From positions 62,001 through 126,000 of the forward strand of contig JAXLWN010000008.1 of the NCBI GenBank assembly GCA_046328475.1: a DNA stretch of 64,000 nt, read 5' to 3'. Below, in pieces: positions 1-9,300 of the stretch. The position numbers were made by a program, and so were the translations under genes. Numbering within the stretch: the stretch's first letter is position 1; every line of letters begins with the position of its first letter. The DNA comes from CADCWN01 sp046328475 (GTDB lineage: Bacteria; Chloroflexota; Chloroflexia; Thermomicrobiales; CADCWN01). Below the pieces are notes generated by a model, which had not been told where the DNA came from, did not search any database, and worked only from the letters and a program-made list of their open reading frames with translations.

Positions 1-30
1 GATTTCGGCGCTAGACTGGAATTGTAGCGA

Positions 31-96
31 GTCGTGAGTCGTGAGTCGTGAGAGGAGTAACGAGTAACGAGTAACGAGTAACGAGGGACGAGGGAC
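31..96. repeat. Heptamer tandem array (GTCGTGA x3, GAGTAAC x4, GAGGGAC x2)
   Basis: Three copies of GTCGTGA (31-51) are followed by four of GAGTAAC and two of GAGGGAC (55-96), all with a 7-base period. No gene lies in 1-192. The heptamer GTCGTGA is the reverse complement (rotated) of the array at 18593-18620. It belongs to the family of short spacer arrays seen throughout this window. Confidence 0.9.
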
Positions 97-100
97 GGAC

Positions 101-152
101 CTCACCCCGCCGCCTGCGGGCGGCACCCCTCTCCCAACCGCTGGGAGAGGGG
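101..152. repeat. REP-like nested palindrome, family 1 copy 1
   Basis: A GC-rich element that starts CTCACCCCGCCGCCTGCGGG and ends in the hairpin CCCCTCTCCCA / TGGGAGAGGGG (11-bp arms). Related copies lie at 12076-12127, 18394-18447 and 18533-18583, always in spacers. It resembles repetitive extragenic palindromes. Confidence 0.85.
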
Positions 153-192
153 AAGGAAGGCAACCGATAGGTGAGAGTGCTTTGGGAGGTGG

Positions 193-624
193 ATGATGGT
201 TGTGGTGCAGCATTTGAATCCGGAGGGGATGCACAAGAACCCGGCGTTTTCGCAGGCGGTTGTGGTTGAAGGCGCGGCGCGGACGATCTATGTCGGCGGG
301 CAGAATGCGGTCGCGGCCGATGGCACATTCATCGGCAAGAACGACCTGGCCGCGCAGACGGAGCGGGCCTTCGCTAATCTCGAACTGGTCCTGCGCGAGG
401 CGGGGGCGACGATTCACGACGTGGTGAAGTGGACGCTCTACGTGGTGCAGGGGCAGGACCTCCGCACCGGCTTCGCCGCCTACCAGCGGATCTGGGGCCA
501 GCGCCCGAACCCACCGGCGATCAGCTTCAGCTTCGTGGCGGGCCTGGCGAACCCCGACTTCCTGGTGGAGATCGATGCTATCGCCGTCACCGGCATGGGA
601 GGGATCAATGGCGCAGGGGCCTAG
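193..624 (+). CDS. Rid family (YjgF/YER057c-like) protein
   Basis: A 143-residue protein with the RidA fold signature: an N-terminal 'VGGQNAVAADG' strand-turn, the central 'A.LREAGATIHDVVKWTLYV' helix and the C-terminal 'FLVEIDAIAV'. RidA proteins hydrolyse reactive enamine/imine intermediates. The Arg that binds the substrate carboxylate in classical RidA (in 'P.ARs.v') is missing: the segment reads 'NPPAISFSF'. A Rid subfamily without classical imine deaminase activity is therefore more likely. The initiator could be either of two adjacent Met codons, after GGGAGGTGG. The stop overlaps the start of the next gene, which suggests co-translation. Confidence 0.85.
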   Translation: MMVVVQHLNPEGMHKNPAFSQAVVVEGAARTIYVGGQNAVAADGTFIGKNDLAAQTERAFANLELVLREAGATIHDVVKWTLYVVQGQDLRTGFAAYQRIWGQRPNPPAISFSFVAGLANPDFLVEIDAIAVTGMGGINGAGA

Positions 625-1030
625 CGAAGTCGGCAAGACGGCCGATGTTGGCTACCAGATCGGCGTCAGCCGGACGCTCCCTTTCTCCGAGGAGGCGATC
701 TGGGGACTGCTGCTGTCGCCGGAGGGACTGGCGATCTGGCTCGGCGGGCCAATCGAGGTGGAGGAAGGCGCACGCTACACGCTGGCTGACGGCGCGTCGG
801 GCGAGGTGCGCGTCTACAAGCCCTGGTCGCACCTCCGCCTGACCTGGCAGCCACCCGGCTGGGCGCGGCCGTCGCTGATCCAGATCCGCGTGATCCCGGC
901 GAAGACGGGGACGAGACTCAGCTTCCACCAGGAACATCTGCGCGATGGCGCGGCACGCGCGGAGATGAAGGGGCGGTGGGAGCGGGTGATCGCGGAATTG
1001 TTGGAGAAATTACCGGCGGGGGCAGGATAG
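608..1030 (+). CDS. SRPBCC (AHSA1/CalC-like) domain protein
   Basis: About 140 residues with the START/Bet v1-like layout: 'ISRTLPFSEEAIWGLLLSPEGLAIWLG', then the beta-strand run 'SHLRLTWQPPGW', 'TRLSFHQEHL' and a C-terminal helix 'EMKGRWERVIAELLEKL'. The family binds hydrophobic ligands or assists Hsp90-like chaperones, and the ligand is unknown here. I chose the ATG at 608, which overlaps the Rid stop at 622-624, over an upstream in-frame ATG at 575. Expression is probably coupled to the Rid gene. Confidence 0.8.
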   Translation: MAQGPSEVGKTADVGYQIGVSRTLPFSEEAIWGLLLSPEGLAIWLGGPIEVEEGARYTLADGASGEVRVYKPWSHLRLTWQPPGWARPSLIQIRVIPAKTGTRLSFHQEHLRDGAARAEMKGRWERVIAELLEKLPAGAG

Positions 1031-1054
1031 AACAGAGAGAAGCAACCGCGCACG

Positions 1055-1090
1055 AAAAAGAGGCCCGCCGCACAGTCGCGGCGGGCCTCT
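1055..1090 (-). terminator. Rho-independent terminator of the cold-shock gene
   Basis: Perfect 12-bp inverted repeat GAGGCCCGCCGC (1060-1071) / GCGGCGGGCCTC (1078-1089) with a 6-nt loop. AAAAA at 1055-1059 gives a U-tract when read on the minus strand, just downstream of the cold-shock stop. The same hairpin may also end the plus-strand SRPBCC transcript. Confidence 0.9.
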
Positions 1091-1158
1091 CTGTGAAGGC
1101 AGAGGTTTGCTCGGGAACGGTGCCTACGAAGGCACCGGATACATTCGTGGTTCGGAGC

Positions 1159-1380
1159 CTACTCGGCGATGAGCACCTGAACGTGCTCGGCGCGCGAACG
1201 GCTGGGATTGCGCGGGTCGCTGCCCTCCATGAACTGGACGCGCTGGCCCTCGCGCAGCTCGTCGAAGGTGACGCCCTCGACGGCGCTGCTGTGGAAGAAG
1301 AGGTCCTGACCGGCACCATCCGGCTTGATGAAGCCAAAACCCTTGTCGTCGCGGATGGTCTTGATTGTGCCTTGCGTCAT
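1159..1380 (-). CDS. Cold-shock domain protein
   Basis: 73 residues, the usual CspA length. RNP1-type 'KGFGFIKPD' and RNP2-type 'DLFFHSSAV' motifs are both present, as in OB-fold RNA chaperones that melt mRNA structure. The 'GQRVQFMEGSDPRNPSRSRAEHVQVL' segment is the normal C-terminal half. An AAAGGA ribosome site lies 8 nt before the ATG, and a strong terminator follows. A possible -10 (TATGGT) lies about 35 nt upstream on the minus strand. It is a monocistronic gene. Confidence 0.93.
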   Translation of the reverse strand: MTQGTIKTIRDDKGFGFIKPDGAGQDLFFHSSAVEGVTFDELREGQRVQFMEGSDPRNPSRSRAEHVQVLIAE

Positions 1381-1758
1381 GGGGAAGGTCCTTTCTGTTG
1401 CCTCACAGCGCTAACCATACCACACTTTGCAAAATCGTCGGCAAAACCCCTTGACAACCAGGCAAGCTCATAGTACAGTACGTACATCAGGGACGCGCGG
1501 GTGCTCCCGCCGCCAAAACTCTCTCGGGAGTGCGGCGAACGGGACACAGGCGAACCAGTCGGGCGGCTCTCTCGGGTGCCGAGCGACGAACTCTCCGGTG
1601 CGGTGCCGCAAGGTGCCGGTCACACGAGTGGACCTGGGCGAGGGTATGCCGATGGCCTCTAGGGGTTGTCGGCATCGCTCGTTTAAGGCCTGCCCCGGCG
1701 ACAACCGCCCCACGGTCAGCTCAAATCCAGGCGAATGCTGAGAAGCACCCGCGCGCCG
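1381..1758. other. Spacer without a protein gene
   Basis: 378 bp between the cold-shock start and the 3' end of the GT87 gene. Short open frames here have no recognisable product. It holds the leader and promoter of the cold-shock gene, an outward-facing plus-strand promoter (1451-1479), and a 7-bp stem ATGCCGA/TCGGCAT (1646-1675) followed by CGCTCGTTT that could end a short transcript. Confidence 0.6.
1451..1479 (+). promoter_or_regulatory. Orphan sigma70-type promoter
   Basis: TTGACA (1451-1456), a 17-bp spacer and TACAGT (1474-1479) on the plus strand. No plus-strand coding sequence follows for several kb, since the next gene is on the minus strand. It may drive a small RNA ending near 1684 or a transcript antisense to the GT87 gene. 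Confidence 0.5.
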
Positions 1759-3204
1759 TCACTTGCGACGGGCGCGCGAGCGTCGCTTGCGCGGCGACGC
1801 GGCGGGCTGCGGTGCCGCACCCGTGGGAGCCGTGCCGTTGGCCGCGACAGCGGCAGGCGACGGCGCGGAACTACCGCGCGCCACGGCAGCGACCGACCTG
1901 CGCTGCCCATTCGCCGCGGGCGCATCGCGTTGCGGCGAGAGCGCGGCCAGCGCGCCGACGAATCGCGCATCGGCGCTAACTCGCTGCCGGGAAAGCTGCC
2001 AGAGCGCGTAGGCCCCGGCGGCGGCGGCGGCACCGAGCAGGACGAGGCGCACGGCGACGAGCGGGTGGACCAGGTGCTCCGTCTGCCACTCGACGATGTT
2101 CGGCAGATCGAAGAGCGAGGTATAGAGGATCTGGAAGGAGGCGAAGTAGTAGGCGACATCGAAGAGGGCGAACGCGATCCAGAAGGGGCGCGGCACCGCG
2201 AGCAGCGCGAGCGCGAGGTAGACCCAGAGGCTGTATTGCGGCGAGTAGATCTTGTTGACGAAGAGCCACCAGATCAGCAGCGTGGCCCCGAGCAGTGAGG
2301 CCACCGGGACGCGCGAGCGCAGGGCGACCAACCCGAGGACCAGCCCACCGAGGGCCAGCAACATCAGGCTGGCGGTATTGATCTCGGGGATCGTCAGCGG
2401 CGGCAGCAGGGTCCAGATGCTCGGCTCGGGCCGGCGCTCGTTGTTGAGCGTGAAGAAGTAGGACCAGTTCTCCGGGTTGGCATTGGCGAGCGGGAGGTTG
2501 ATCGCCGCGCTGCCGGCCGCGAAGAGCGCGCCAATCGTGGCGAGCGACCGCCAGCGGCGTTCGCGCAGGCGCTCGACCAGGATCGCGCCGAGGAAGACGA
2601 TCGGGAAGAGTTTTAGCCAGACGGCGGCGAGCAGGGCGAGCGTGCCCCACACGTCGCGCCCGCGCGCATAGGCGAGCAGCGCCAGCGCGGTGAGCGCAAT
2701 CGCGGCGAGGTCCCAGTTGAGGCCGCCGAGCAGGACCAGACCCGGCGCGGCGGCGACATACCAGCGGTTCGCCCCCGCGATCCCGCCGAGCGCCCCGACC
2801 GTGGCGAGGCCGCTCAGCGCCAGGACGGCGTAGGTCAGCGCGAAGTAGGCCGGGAGGCTGGGCGCGAAGCTGAGCAGATAGGTCAGCCCGCCGGTGAGCG
2901 GCGGATATTCGAGCCGGTAATCGAGATAGGGCCGGGGATGGTCCGCGAGGTGATCGCGGATGTGGAGCCAGATGATATCGGAGTAGTTGAGCGACCCGAA
3001 GCTAAAGGCGTGGTAATCGTTGGGGTGCCAGACGCCCGGCTCGCGCAGGAGATAGCCGAGCAGGAGCAGCGCCGTGGCGGCGGCGAACGGGGCCAGCCAG
3101 CGCCAGATATCGGGCCAGGGGGCGGGGTTGGAACGCCTGGGACCGGAGCGCACCCGGAAGGTGCCCCCTGTGCGGCGTGGTGATGTATCGTTCGCTTGCG
3201 TCAT
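1759..3204 (-). CDS. Polytopic membrane protein, GT87-like (DUF2029) glycosyltransferase
   Basis: About 481 residues with roughly ten hydrophobic helices between residues 30 and 410. Early loop motifs 'PNDYHAFSFG' and 'YRLEYPPLTGG' match the acidic and 'YPPL' loops of GT-C-type polyprenol-phosphate mannosyltransferases, which move a sugar to a membrane or periplasmic acceptor. 'KLFPIVFL' and 'NKIYSPQYSLWVYL' also fit that family. The last 90 residues form an Ala/Pro-rich tail ending in a very basic 'RKRRSRARRK'. ATG at 3204 is preferred to TTG at 3207, and no good ribosome site is visible. Donor and acceptor cannot be told. Confidence 0.7.
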   Translation of the reverse strand: MTQANDTSPRRTGGTFRVRSGPRRSNPAPWPDIWRWLAPFAAATALLLLGYLLREPGVWHPNDYHAFSFGSLNYSDIIWLHIRDHLADHPRPYLDYRLEYPPLTGGLTYLLSFAPSLPAYFALTYAVLALSGLATVGALGGIAGANRWYVAAAPGLVLLGGLNWDLAAIALTALALLAYARGRDVWGTLALLAAVWLKLFPIVFLGAILVERLRERRWRSLATIGALFAAGSAAINLPLANANPENWSYFFTLNNERRPEPSIWTLLPPLTIPEINTASLMLLALGGLVLGLVALRSRVPVASLLGATLLIWWLFVNKIYSPQYSLWVYLALALLAVPRPFWIAFALFDVAYYFASFQILYTSLFDLPNIVEWQTEHLVHPLVAVRLVLLGAAAAAGAYALWQLSRQRVSADARFVGALAALSPQRDAPAANGQRRSVAAVARGSSAPSPAAVAANGTAPTGAAPQPAASPRKRRSRARRK

Positions 3205-3328
3205 CAATCGGCTGCTGGCATCTCGCTAGGCCGCGCCATCGTGCGGCAGATGGCGTAATGATACCGCCCATCCTGCAATAGTTGTGCCCCGGCCCAGGGC
3301 GAAGGAGCGGGCGATGGCCCCAACGCCC

Positions 3329-6067
3329 TTACTTCGTGCCGCCCAGCACCGCCCGCAACCGCCGCCCCGGCGCAGGAGGCAGCGGCCAGGGCAAGCGTGC
3401 GGCGAACCGCTGCGCGAGCATCGCCGCGCCGACCGCCGCCAGCGCCAGGAGTGGGGCGCAGTACGCAACATTCATCGGCAGGCGAGGTTGTCCGGGCCAC
3501 CACCACTGGAGATAGAGGAATCCGGCCGCGCCCACCAGCGCGCTCGCCGGGACGAACAGTCGCCAGCCGACGAAGGGGACAAAGGGCAGCACAAAGAGCG
3601 TGTACCAGGGATAGCTGGGGCTGGTGAGGAGGTTGCCGATCGCTTCGATGCCGAGCGCGCGGGCGAAGTAGTAGCCCTGGGCGCTGGTGCAGCCGAGGGC
3701 GCGCAAATTCGCCACCCGATCGGCGGTCTCCACCCCTCCGCCGTCACCGCCAGCCCCAGCGTGCGCCCCAGGCCGATCATCGCGCCGACGATGGCGGTAT
3801 CTTCCGGGCTCTCGTGCCGAGCCCGTTGACGAACGAGCCGGATCCACCTTCAGCACATCCACCGGGAAGCGCTTCAGATAGGCCAGGCTCGAATAGCCGG
3901 TGCCGAAGTCGTCGATCGCGACCTGGATCCCCAGTTCGCGCAACGCCGCGAGCGTGGCGGTGGTCGCCGCCGCGTCGCGCATCGCCAGCCGCTCGGTGAT
4001 CTCCAGCCGCAGCCGCCCCGCCGGGAGGCGCGTCCCGGCCAGGATGTGCGCCACGTCGGCGACCAGCGCCGGATCCTGGAACTCGCGCGCCGAGAGGTTG
4101 ACCGAGACGGTCACCGCATGGCCGTGGCTATTCCACTCGCGCGCCTGGCGACAGGCGGTGCGCAGCACCCAGCGCCCGAGCGGGACGATCAGGCCGGTCT
4201 CCTCCGCGACGGGGATGAAGCGGTCGGGCGGGACCGCGCCGCGCACCGGGTGCCGCCAGCGCACCAGCGCCTCCGCCTCGACGATCTCGCCGCTGGCGAG
4301 GTCGACGATCGGCTGATAGTGGACCGCGAACTCGCTGCGGTCGAGCGCCCCGCGCAGATCGCGCTCCAGCGAGGCGCGCTCCGCGAGTTGGGCCTGCATC
4401 GCGGGGTCGAAGAGGGCATAGCCCGCCCCGCCCGACCCCTTGGCGCGATACATCGCGATGTCGGCGTCGCGCAAGAGGTCGTCCGGGCGCGCGTGCGCCG
4501 ATGTGCTCAGCACGATCCCGATGCTCGCCGCGATGCGGTGCGCCTGCCCGTCCAAGACGAGCCCCACCCCCAGCGCGCGGATGATGCGCTTCGCCAGGCT
4601 CGCCGCTTCGGTCGGGTCGGCGACATGCTCCACCAGCACGGCGAACTCGTCGCCGCCGATCCGGGCGAGTGTGTCCCCGTCGCGCAGGCAGCGCCGCAGC
4701 CGGTCGGCCGCCGCCACCAGCAGGCGGTCGCCGCTGCTGTGCCCGAGCGAGTCGTTGATCTCCTTAAAACGGTCGAGATCGAGGAAAAAGACGGCGCAGG
4801 GGACGTTGCTGCGCCGGGAGCGCGCCAGCGCCTGGTCGAGGCGATCGATCAGCAGCGCGCGGTTCGGCAGGCCGATGAGCGGGTCGTGGGTGGCCTGGTG
4901 CTGGAGCCGCGCCTCCAGCTCCCGCTGCTCGGTGATATCGAGCGCGATCCCCAGCCAGCGGACCGGCCGGTCGCCGCTGTCCCGCACCACTTCGGTCTGC
5001 TGGCGCACCGTCCGCACGCTGCCATCCGGCCGCACGATGCGGTGCTCCAGGTCGTAGGGCTCGCCCCGCTCCAGCGAACCGGTGATCACGCGCCCGATCC
5101 GCTCGCGATCGTCGGGGTGAATCGCCGCCAGTAGTCGTTCGAACGTGGGGAGGAAGGCCTGCGGGGCGTACCCGGCGATGCGGAAGACCTCGTCGGACCA
5201 GCGCAGCACCTCGGAGTCGAAATCGTACTCCCAGCTCCCCAGTTGGGCGATCCGCAGCGCGGCGGCGAGGCTGGCCTCGCTCGCGCGCAGCGCCGCCTCC
5301 GCCGCCTTCCGCTCACTGATATCCTCGGCGTGGAGCAGGACGAGATCGGGCGGGAGGGGGACGCACGTGATGGCCAGATCCTTCTCCTCGCCGGTGGTGG
5401 CCAGCCGGACGCGAATCTCTCGCCGCAGCGTGATCTGTTCGGCGTGGCAGCGTTCGAGGTACTCGGCGTAATCGGGCTGTTCCCGGTAGATTTCGCGAAA
5501 GAGCTCGCCGTGGCTCACACCGCGCAGCGAGGCGACGGCCCCCTTCGTGAAATCGAGCGCGGCGGCATTGTACTCATCGAGGATGAAGGTGTCGCCCGCG
5601 CGACGCCAGGTATAGGTCGGCAGCGGGAACGCCTCGTATTGCGACCGCAGGCGCGCTTCGCTCGCCGCGTGCGCCATCTCGCTCGCGCGGAGGCGCAGGG
5701 AGGCCTCGCGCACCCAACCGACCAGCAGCCCGACCAGGAAGAGCGCGAGCAGCCCCGGCCCGGCGACGCGGAGCAGGACGGCCCAGGAGAGCGCGCCGAA
5801 CAGGCCGATGACCGCGAGATTGAAGAGGACCGTCACAACCGCAGCGGCAGCTCCGCCGCGCCGCCCGAAGATCCAGGCGACGACCAGGACCGGGAGGACG
5901 CCGAGGGAGCCGAAAGCCGAGCCCATGGTATGGGCCAGGAGCGTGAAAATGCCCGCGTAGATCAGGGCGCTGGCGGCCGTGGCCGCGATTCGCGCACGCA
6001 GCGTGGTGGGAAACAGCACCGGGAATCGTCCCGCGAGTGACACCTGGGGGGATGTGGCGGCGGACAT
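3329..6067 (-). CDS. PAS-GGDEF-EAL membrane signalling protein with atypical C-terminus
   Basis: About 912 residues from ATG 6067 (AGCGAGG ribosome site). Order: four or five membrane helices (about 20-125), two PAS domains (about 130-375), GGDEF (about 385-550; 'ARIGGDEFAV' with I-site RDGD five residues earlier), EAL (from about 560; 'EAEALVRW', 'LEITERLAMRD', 'IDDFGTGYSSL'). It should make and/or break cyclic di-GMP at the membrane. After 'VDVLKVD' the frame leaves the EAL consensus and returns at 'VETADRVANLRALG'. Comparison with the next gene shows two 2-nt insertions (about 3808-3813 and 3839-3842) and one 1-nt deletion (about 3732-3736), net in frame. After 'GYYFARAL' come about 95 hydrophobic residues starting near 'LLTSPSYPWYTLF', which resemble a GT-C glycosyltransferase C-terminus. 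Confidence 0.8.
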   Translation of the reverse strand: MSAATSPQVSLAGRFPVLFPTTLRARIAATAASALIYAGIFTLLAHTMGSAFGSLGVLPVLVVAWIFGRRGGAAAAVVTVLFNLAVIGLFGALSWAVLLRVAGPGLLALFLVGLLVGWVREASLRLRASEMAHAASEARLRSQYEAFPLPTYTWRRAGDTFILDEYNAAALDFTKGAVASLRGVSHGELFREIYREQPDYAEYLERCHAEQITLRREIRVRLATTGEEKDLAITCVPLPPDLVLLHAEDISERKAAEAALRASEASLAAALRIAQLGSWEYDFDSEVLRWSDEVFRIAGYAPQAFLPTFERLLAAIHPDDRERIGRVITGSLERGEPYDLEHRIVRPDGSVRTVRQQTEVVRDSGDRPVRWLGIALDITEQRELEARLQHQATHDPLIGLPNRALLIDRLDQALARSRRSNVPCAVFFLDLDRFKEINDSLGHSSGDRLLVAAADRLRRCLRDGDTLARIGGDEFAVLVEHVADPTEAASLAKRIIRALGVGLVLDGQAHRIAASIGIVLSTSAHARPDDLLRDADIAMYRAKGSGGAGYALFDPAMQAQLAERASLERDLRGALDRSEFAVHYQPIVDLASGEIVEAEALVRWRHPVRGAVPPDRFIPVAEETGLIVPLGRWVLRTACRQAREWNSHGHAVTVSVNLSAREFQDPALVADVAHILAGTRLPAGRLRLEITERLAMRDAAATTATLAALRELGIQVAIDDFGTGYSSLAYLKRFPVDVLKVDPARSSTGSAREPGRYRHRRRDDRPGAHAGAGGDGGGVETADRVANLRALGCTSAQGYYFARALGIEAIGNLLTSPSYPWYTLFVLPFVPFVGWRLFVPASALVGAAGFLYLQWWWPGQPRLPMNVAYCAPLLALAAVGAAMLAQRFAARLPWPLPPAPGRRLRAVLGGTK

Positions 6068-6306
6068 GCAACCTCGCTCTGCTGGGCATCCCGATGCGCT
6101 TCTACACCCCCGGAGGCCCTGCGCAAGCCCCCTCGAATGTGCGCACGCATCCGCGACAATGCGCGCTGCGACGCCCTTCCAGTGTGCCAGGATGTTGCAC
6201 AGACCACCATAGGGCAATAGTCCATACCGGTTGGGTGGGTGTCCTAGTTCGGACGCGGTACGGTCGTACTGTGGCGGGGGATGGACCGGTACTCGCACGC
6301 GTCATC

Positions 6307-9300
6307 TCACCGCCGCCCCGGGCCAACGCCCGCAGCCGGCGGCGCAAGCGGCCCCGTTGCGCGGGCGCTGGCGCGGCGACGCAATTCGCCCGTGGTCGGC
6401 ACGCGGGGTGGCAGGATGGGTGGCGGCAGGTCGGGCAGCAGATCGGCGGCGAGGATCGCGCCAAAACCCTCGGCGTCGAGCGCGCGGGCGAAGTAGTAGC
6501 CCTGGGCGCTGGTGCAGCCGAGCGCCCGCAGATGGGAGATCTGGGCCGCAGTTTCCGCCCCCTCCGCCGTCACCGCCAGCCCCAGCGTGCGCCCCAGGCC
6601 AACCGTCGCGCCGACGATCGCCGTATCCTCCGCGTTCGCGCCCAGCCCGGTGACGAAGGACCGGTCGATCTTGAGGACATCCACCGGGAAGCGCTTGAGG
6701 TACGCCAGCGAAGAGTAGCCGGTGCCGAAGTCGTCGATCGCGACCTGCACCCCCAGCTCGCGCAGCGCGGCGAGCGTGGCGGCGGTCACGGCCACGTCGC
6801 GCATCGCCAGCCGCTCGGTGATCTCCAGCCGCAGGCGGTCGGGGGCGAGACCGGCCCGGTCGAGCGCGGCGGCGACCAGCCCGACCAGATCGGCCTGCCC
6901 GAACTCGCGCGCGGAGAGATTGACCGCGACGACGAGCTGGTGTCCCCGGTCGCGCCAGATCCGCGCCTGGCGGCAGGCCTCGCCGAGCACCCAGCGCCCC
7001 AGCGGCGCGATCAGCCCCGTCTCCTCCGCCAGCGGGATGAACTCGTCCGGGGGGACGGTGCCCCGCGTGGCGTGTTGCCAGCGCACCAGCGCCTCGGCCT
7101 CGACGATGCGCCCGCTGGCGAGATCGACGATCGGCTGATAGTGCAAGCGGAGGTCGCCGCGCTCGAGCGCATCGCGCAAATCCTGCTCCAGGGCGAGGTG
7201 CGCCACGAGTTGCGCCTGCATCGTCCGGTCGAAGAGGGCATAGCCCGCCCCGCCCGACCCCTTGGCGCGGTACATCGCGATGTCGGCGTCGCGCAGCAGA
7301 TCGTCCGGGCGCAGATGCTCCGCCGTGCTCAGCACAATCCCGATGCTCGCCGCGATGCGGTACACCTGCCCGTCGAGCGAGAACGGCGGCGCGAGGGCAC
7401 CGGCCAACCGGTCGGCCACTTCGGCCGCCGCCGAGGGATCGGCGATACCTTCGAGCAACACCGTGAATTCATCGCCGCCGAGCCGCGCGAGCATGTCGGT
7501 TTCGCGCAGGACACCGCGCAGCCGCGCGGTGACGGCGACCAGGAGCCGGTCGCCCGCCTCGTGGCCGAGGGTGTCGTTGACGACCTTAAAGTTATCCAGG
7601 TCGAGGAAGAGGACCGCGCACGGGAAGCCGCGCCGCGAGTGGGTGAGCGCATGGCCGACGCAATCGAGGAAATAGGCGCGATTGGGCAGGCCGGTCAGCG
7701 CGTCGTGCGTGGCCTGGTGCGCCAGCTGCCCCTCCGCGCGCCGCCGCTCGGTCAACTCCTGCTCCAGCGCGGCGTAGAGGCGGGCGTTCTCCAGGGCGGT
7801 GGCGGCCTGGGCGGCGATAGTGGCGAGCAGATCGAGGTGGCTGGCCTGATAGACCCCCTCGCGCTCGTAATCTTGCACCGCGATCACGCCGATCACCTGG
7901 TCGCCCGTCAGCATCGGCACCGCCAGGAAGCTGCGGCACGGCGTGCCAACCGCCTTGATGCCGAGCCTCGCGCACTCCGCCTCGACATCGCGCGGGAAGA
8001 GCAACGGCTGCCGCGTGCGGATGATGTAGTCGGTCAGGCCAGCGCCGAGCGGGCGAGTCGCCGGTTCGCGGAGTTCGCCGTTGATGCGATAGATCGGGAA
8101 GAGGATTTCTCGCCGCGCCTCGTCGTGCAGGGCGATGTAGAGATTGCTGTTGTCGAGCACCTGCCCGACGACCTCATCGATCAGGGTGAGGATCGCGGCC
8201 GGTTCGGCCAGCCGGGTCAGCGTGCGGCCGATCCTGTTGAGCGCCGACAGCTCCTCGTTGCGTCGCCGGAGATCCCGCTCGGCCTGCACGCGCTCGGTCA
8301 CGTCGCGCGCGTTGACGACGAACCCGGCGACGCTCGGTTCGTGGCTGAGGTTGGTGGTAATCGCCTCCCAATCGCGCCAGGAGCCATCCTTGTGGCGAAT
8401 CCGGAACTCCACCGGCAGATGCGCGCCCGGCTGGGCGAGCGCTTCCTCGAAATTCGCCCTGCGCTTGGCGAGGTCGTCCGGGTGGATCAGGGCCAGCGGA
8501 CTGCTCTCGGTGAGATCCGCCGCGTCGTAGCCAAGGACACGCTTGACCGACGGACTGACGTAGTGCCGCCTACCCTCCCGATCGAGGATGGTGGTGACAT
8601 CGGAGGCATGCTGCGCGAGGGCGCGGAAGCGCTCCTCGCTGGCGCGCAGGGCCGCTTCCGCTTCCACCCGGCCCGTCACGTCCTGGGCCACCACCAACCG
8701 GGCCACGCGCCCCTGATAGTTGAGCGCCCGCGAAGCGGTCTCCACCGCGATCTCACGCCCATCCTTGAGGCGGTGATACCACGGCCCCGAGGCTTGCAGG
8801 TCGTCGTGGTTGGTCGCCAGGTGCTCCAGCAGTCGCAGACGCTCCGCGGGGTTGCGAATGTCGCCAACCCCCATCCGCTTGAACTCGGCGGGCGTGTAGC
8901 CGTAGCGAGCGACCGCCGCGTCGTTGACTTCGAGGAAGGCCAGCGTCTCCTGGTCGTAGACCCACATCGGGTGGGGATTGTTGGCGAAGAGATAGCGGAA
9001 CTGCGCCTCCCGCTCCCGGAGTGCCGCCGCCGACCGCGCCCGCTCGATCGCCAGCGCCGCCAGGCCAACCGAACGCTCCAGCACCCGCCACTCGGCCTCG
9101 CTCGGCCGGCGCGGCGTGGTGGCGTAGACGGCAAAGGTGCCAAGCAGCCGCCCGCTCCCGCAAGCCCCGTCGGGATGGGTCAGGATCGGCAGCGACCAGC
9201 ACGCCGCCAGGCCAAAGCTGCGCGCCAGTTCGCGATAATCATCCCAGAACGGGTCGGTGGCGATGTCGGCGGCGACGACGGGCGTGCGGCGGAACGCGGA

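Noticed and set aside
1490..1690. SRP RNA, tmRNA or RNase P RNA in the spacer after the orphan promoter
   Set aside because: None of the conserved cores that I know of these RNAs (for example the GGAAGGAAGCAGCC-type SRP loop) is present.
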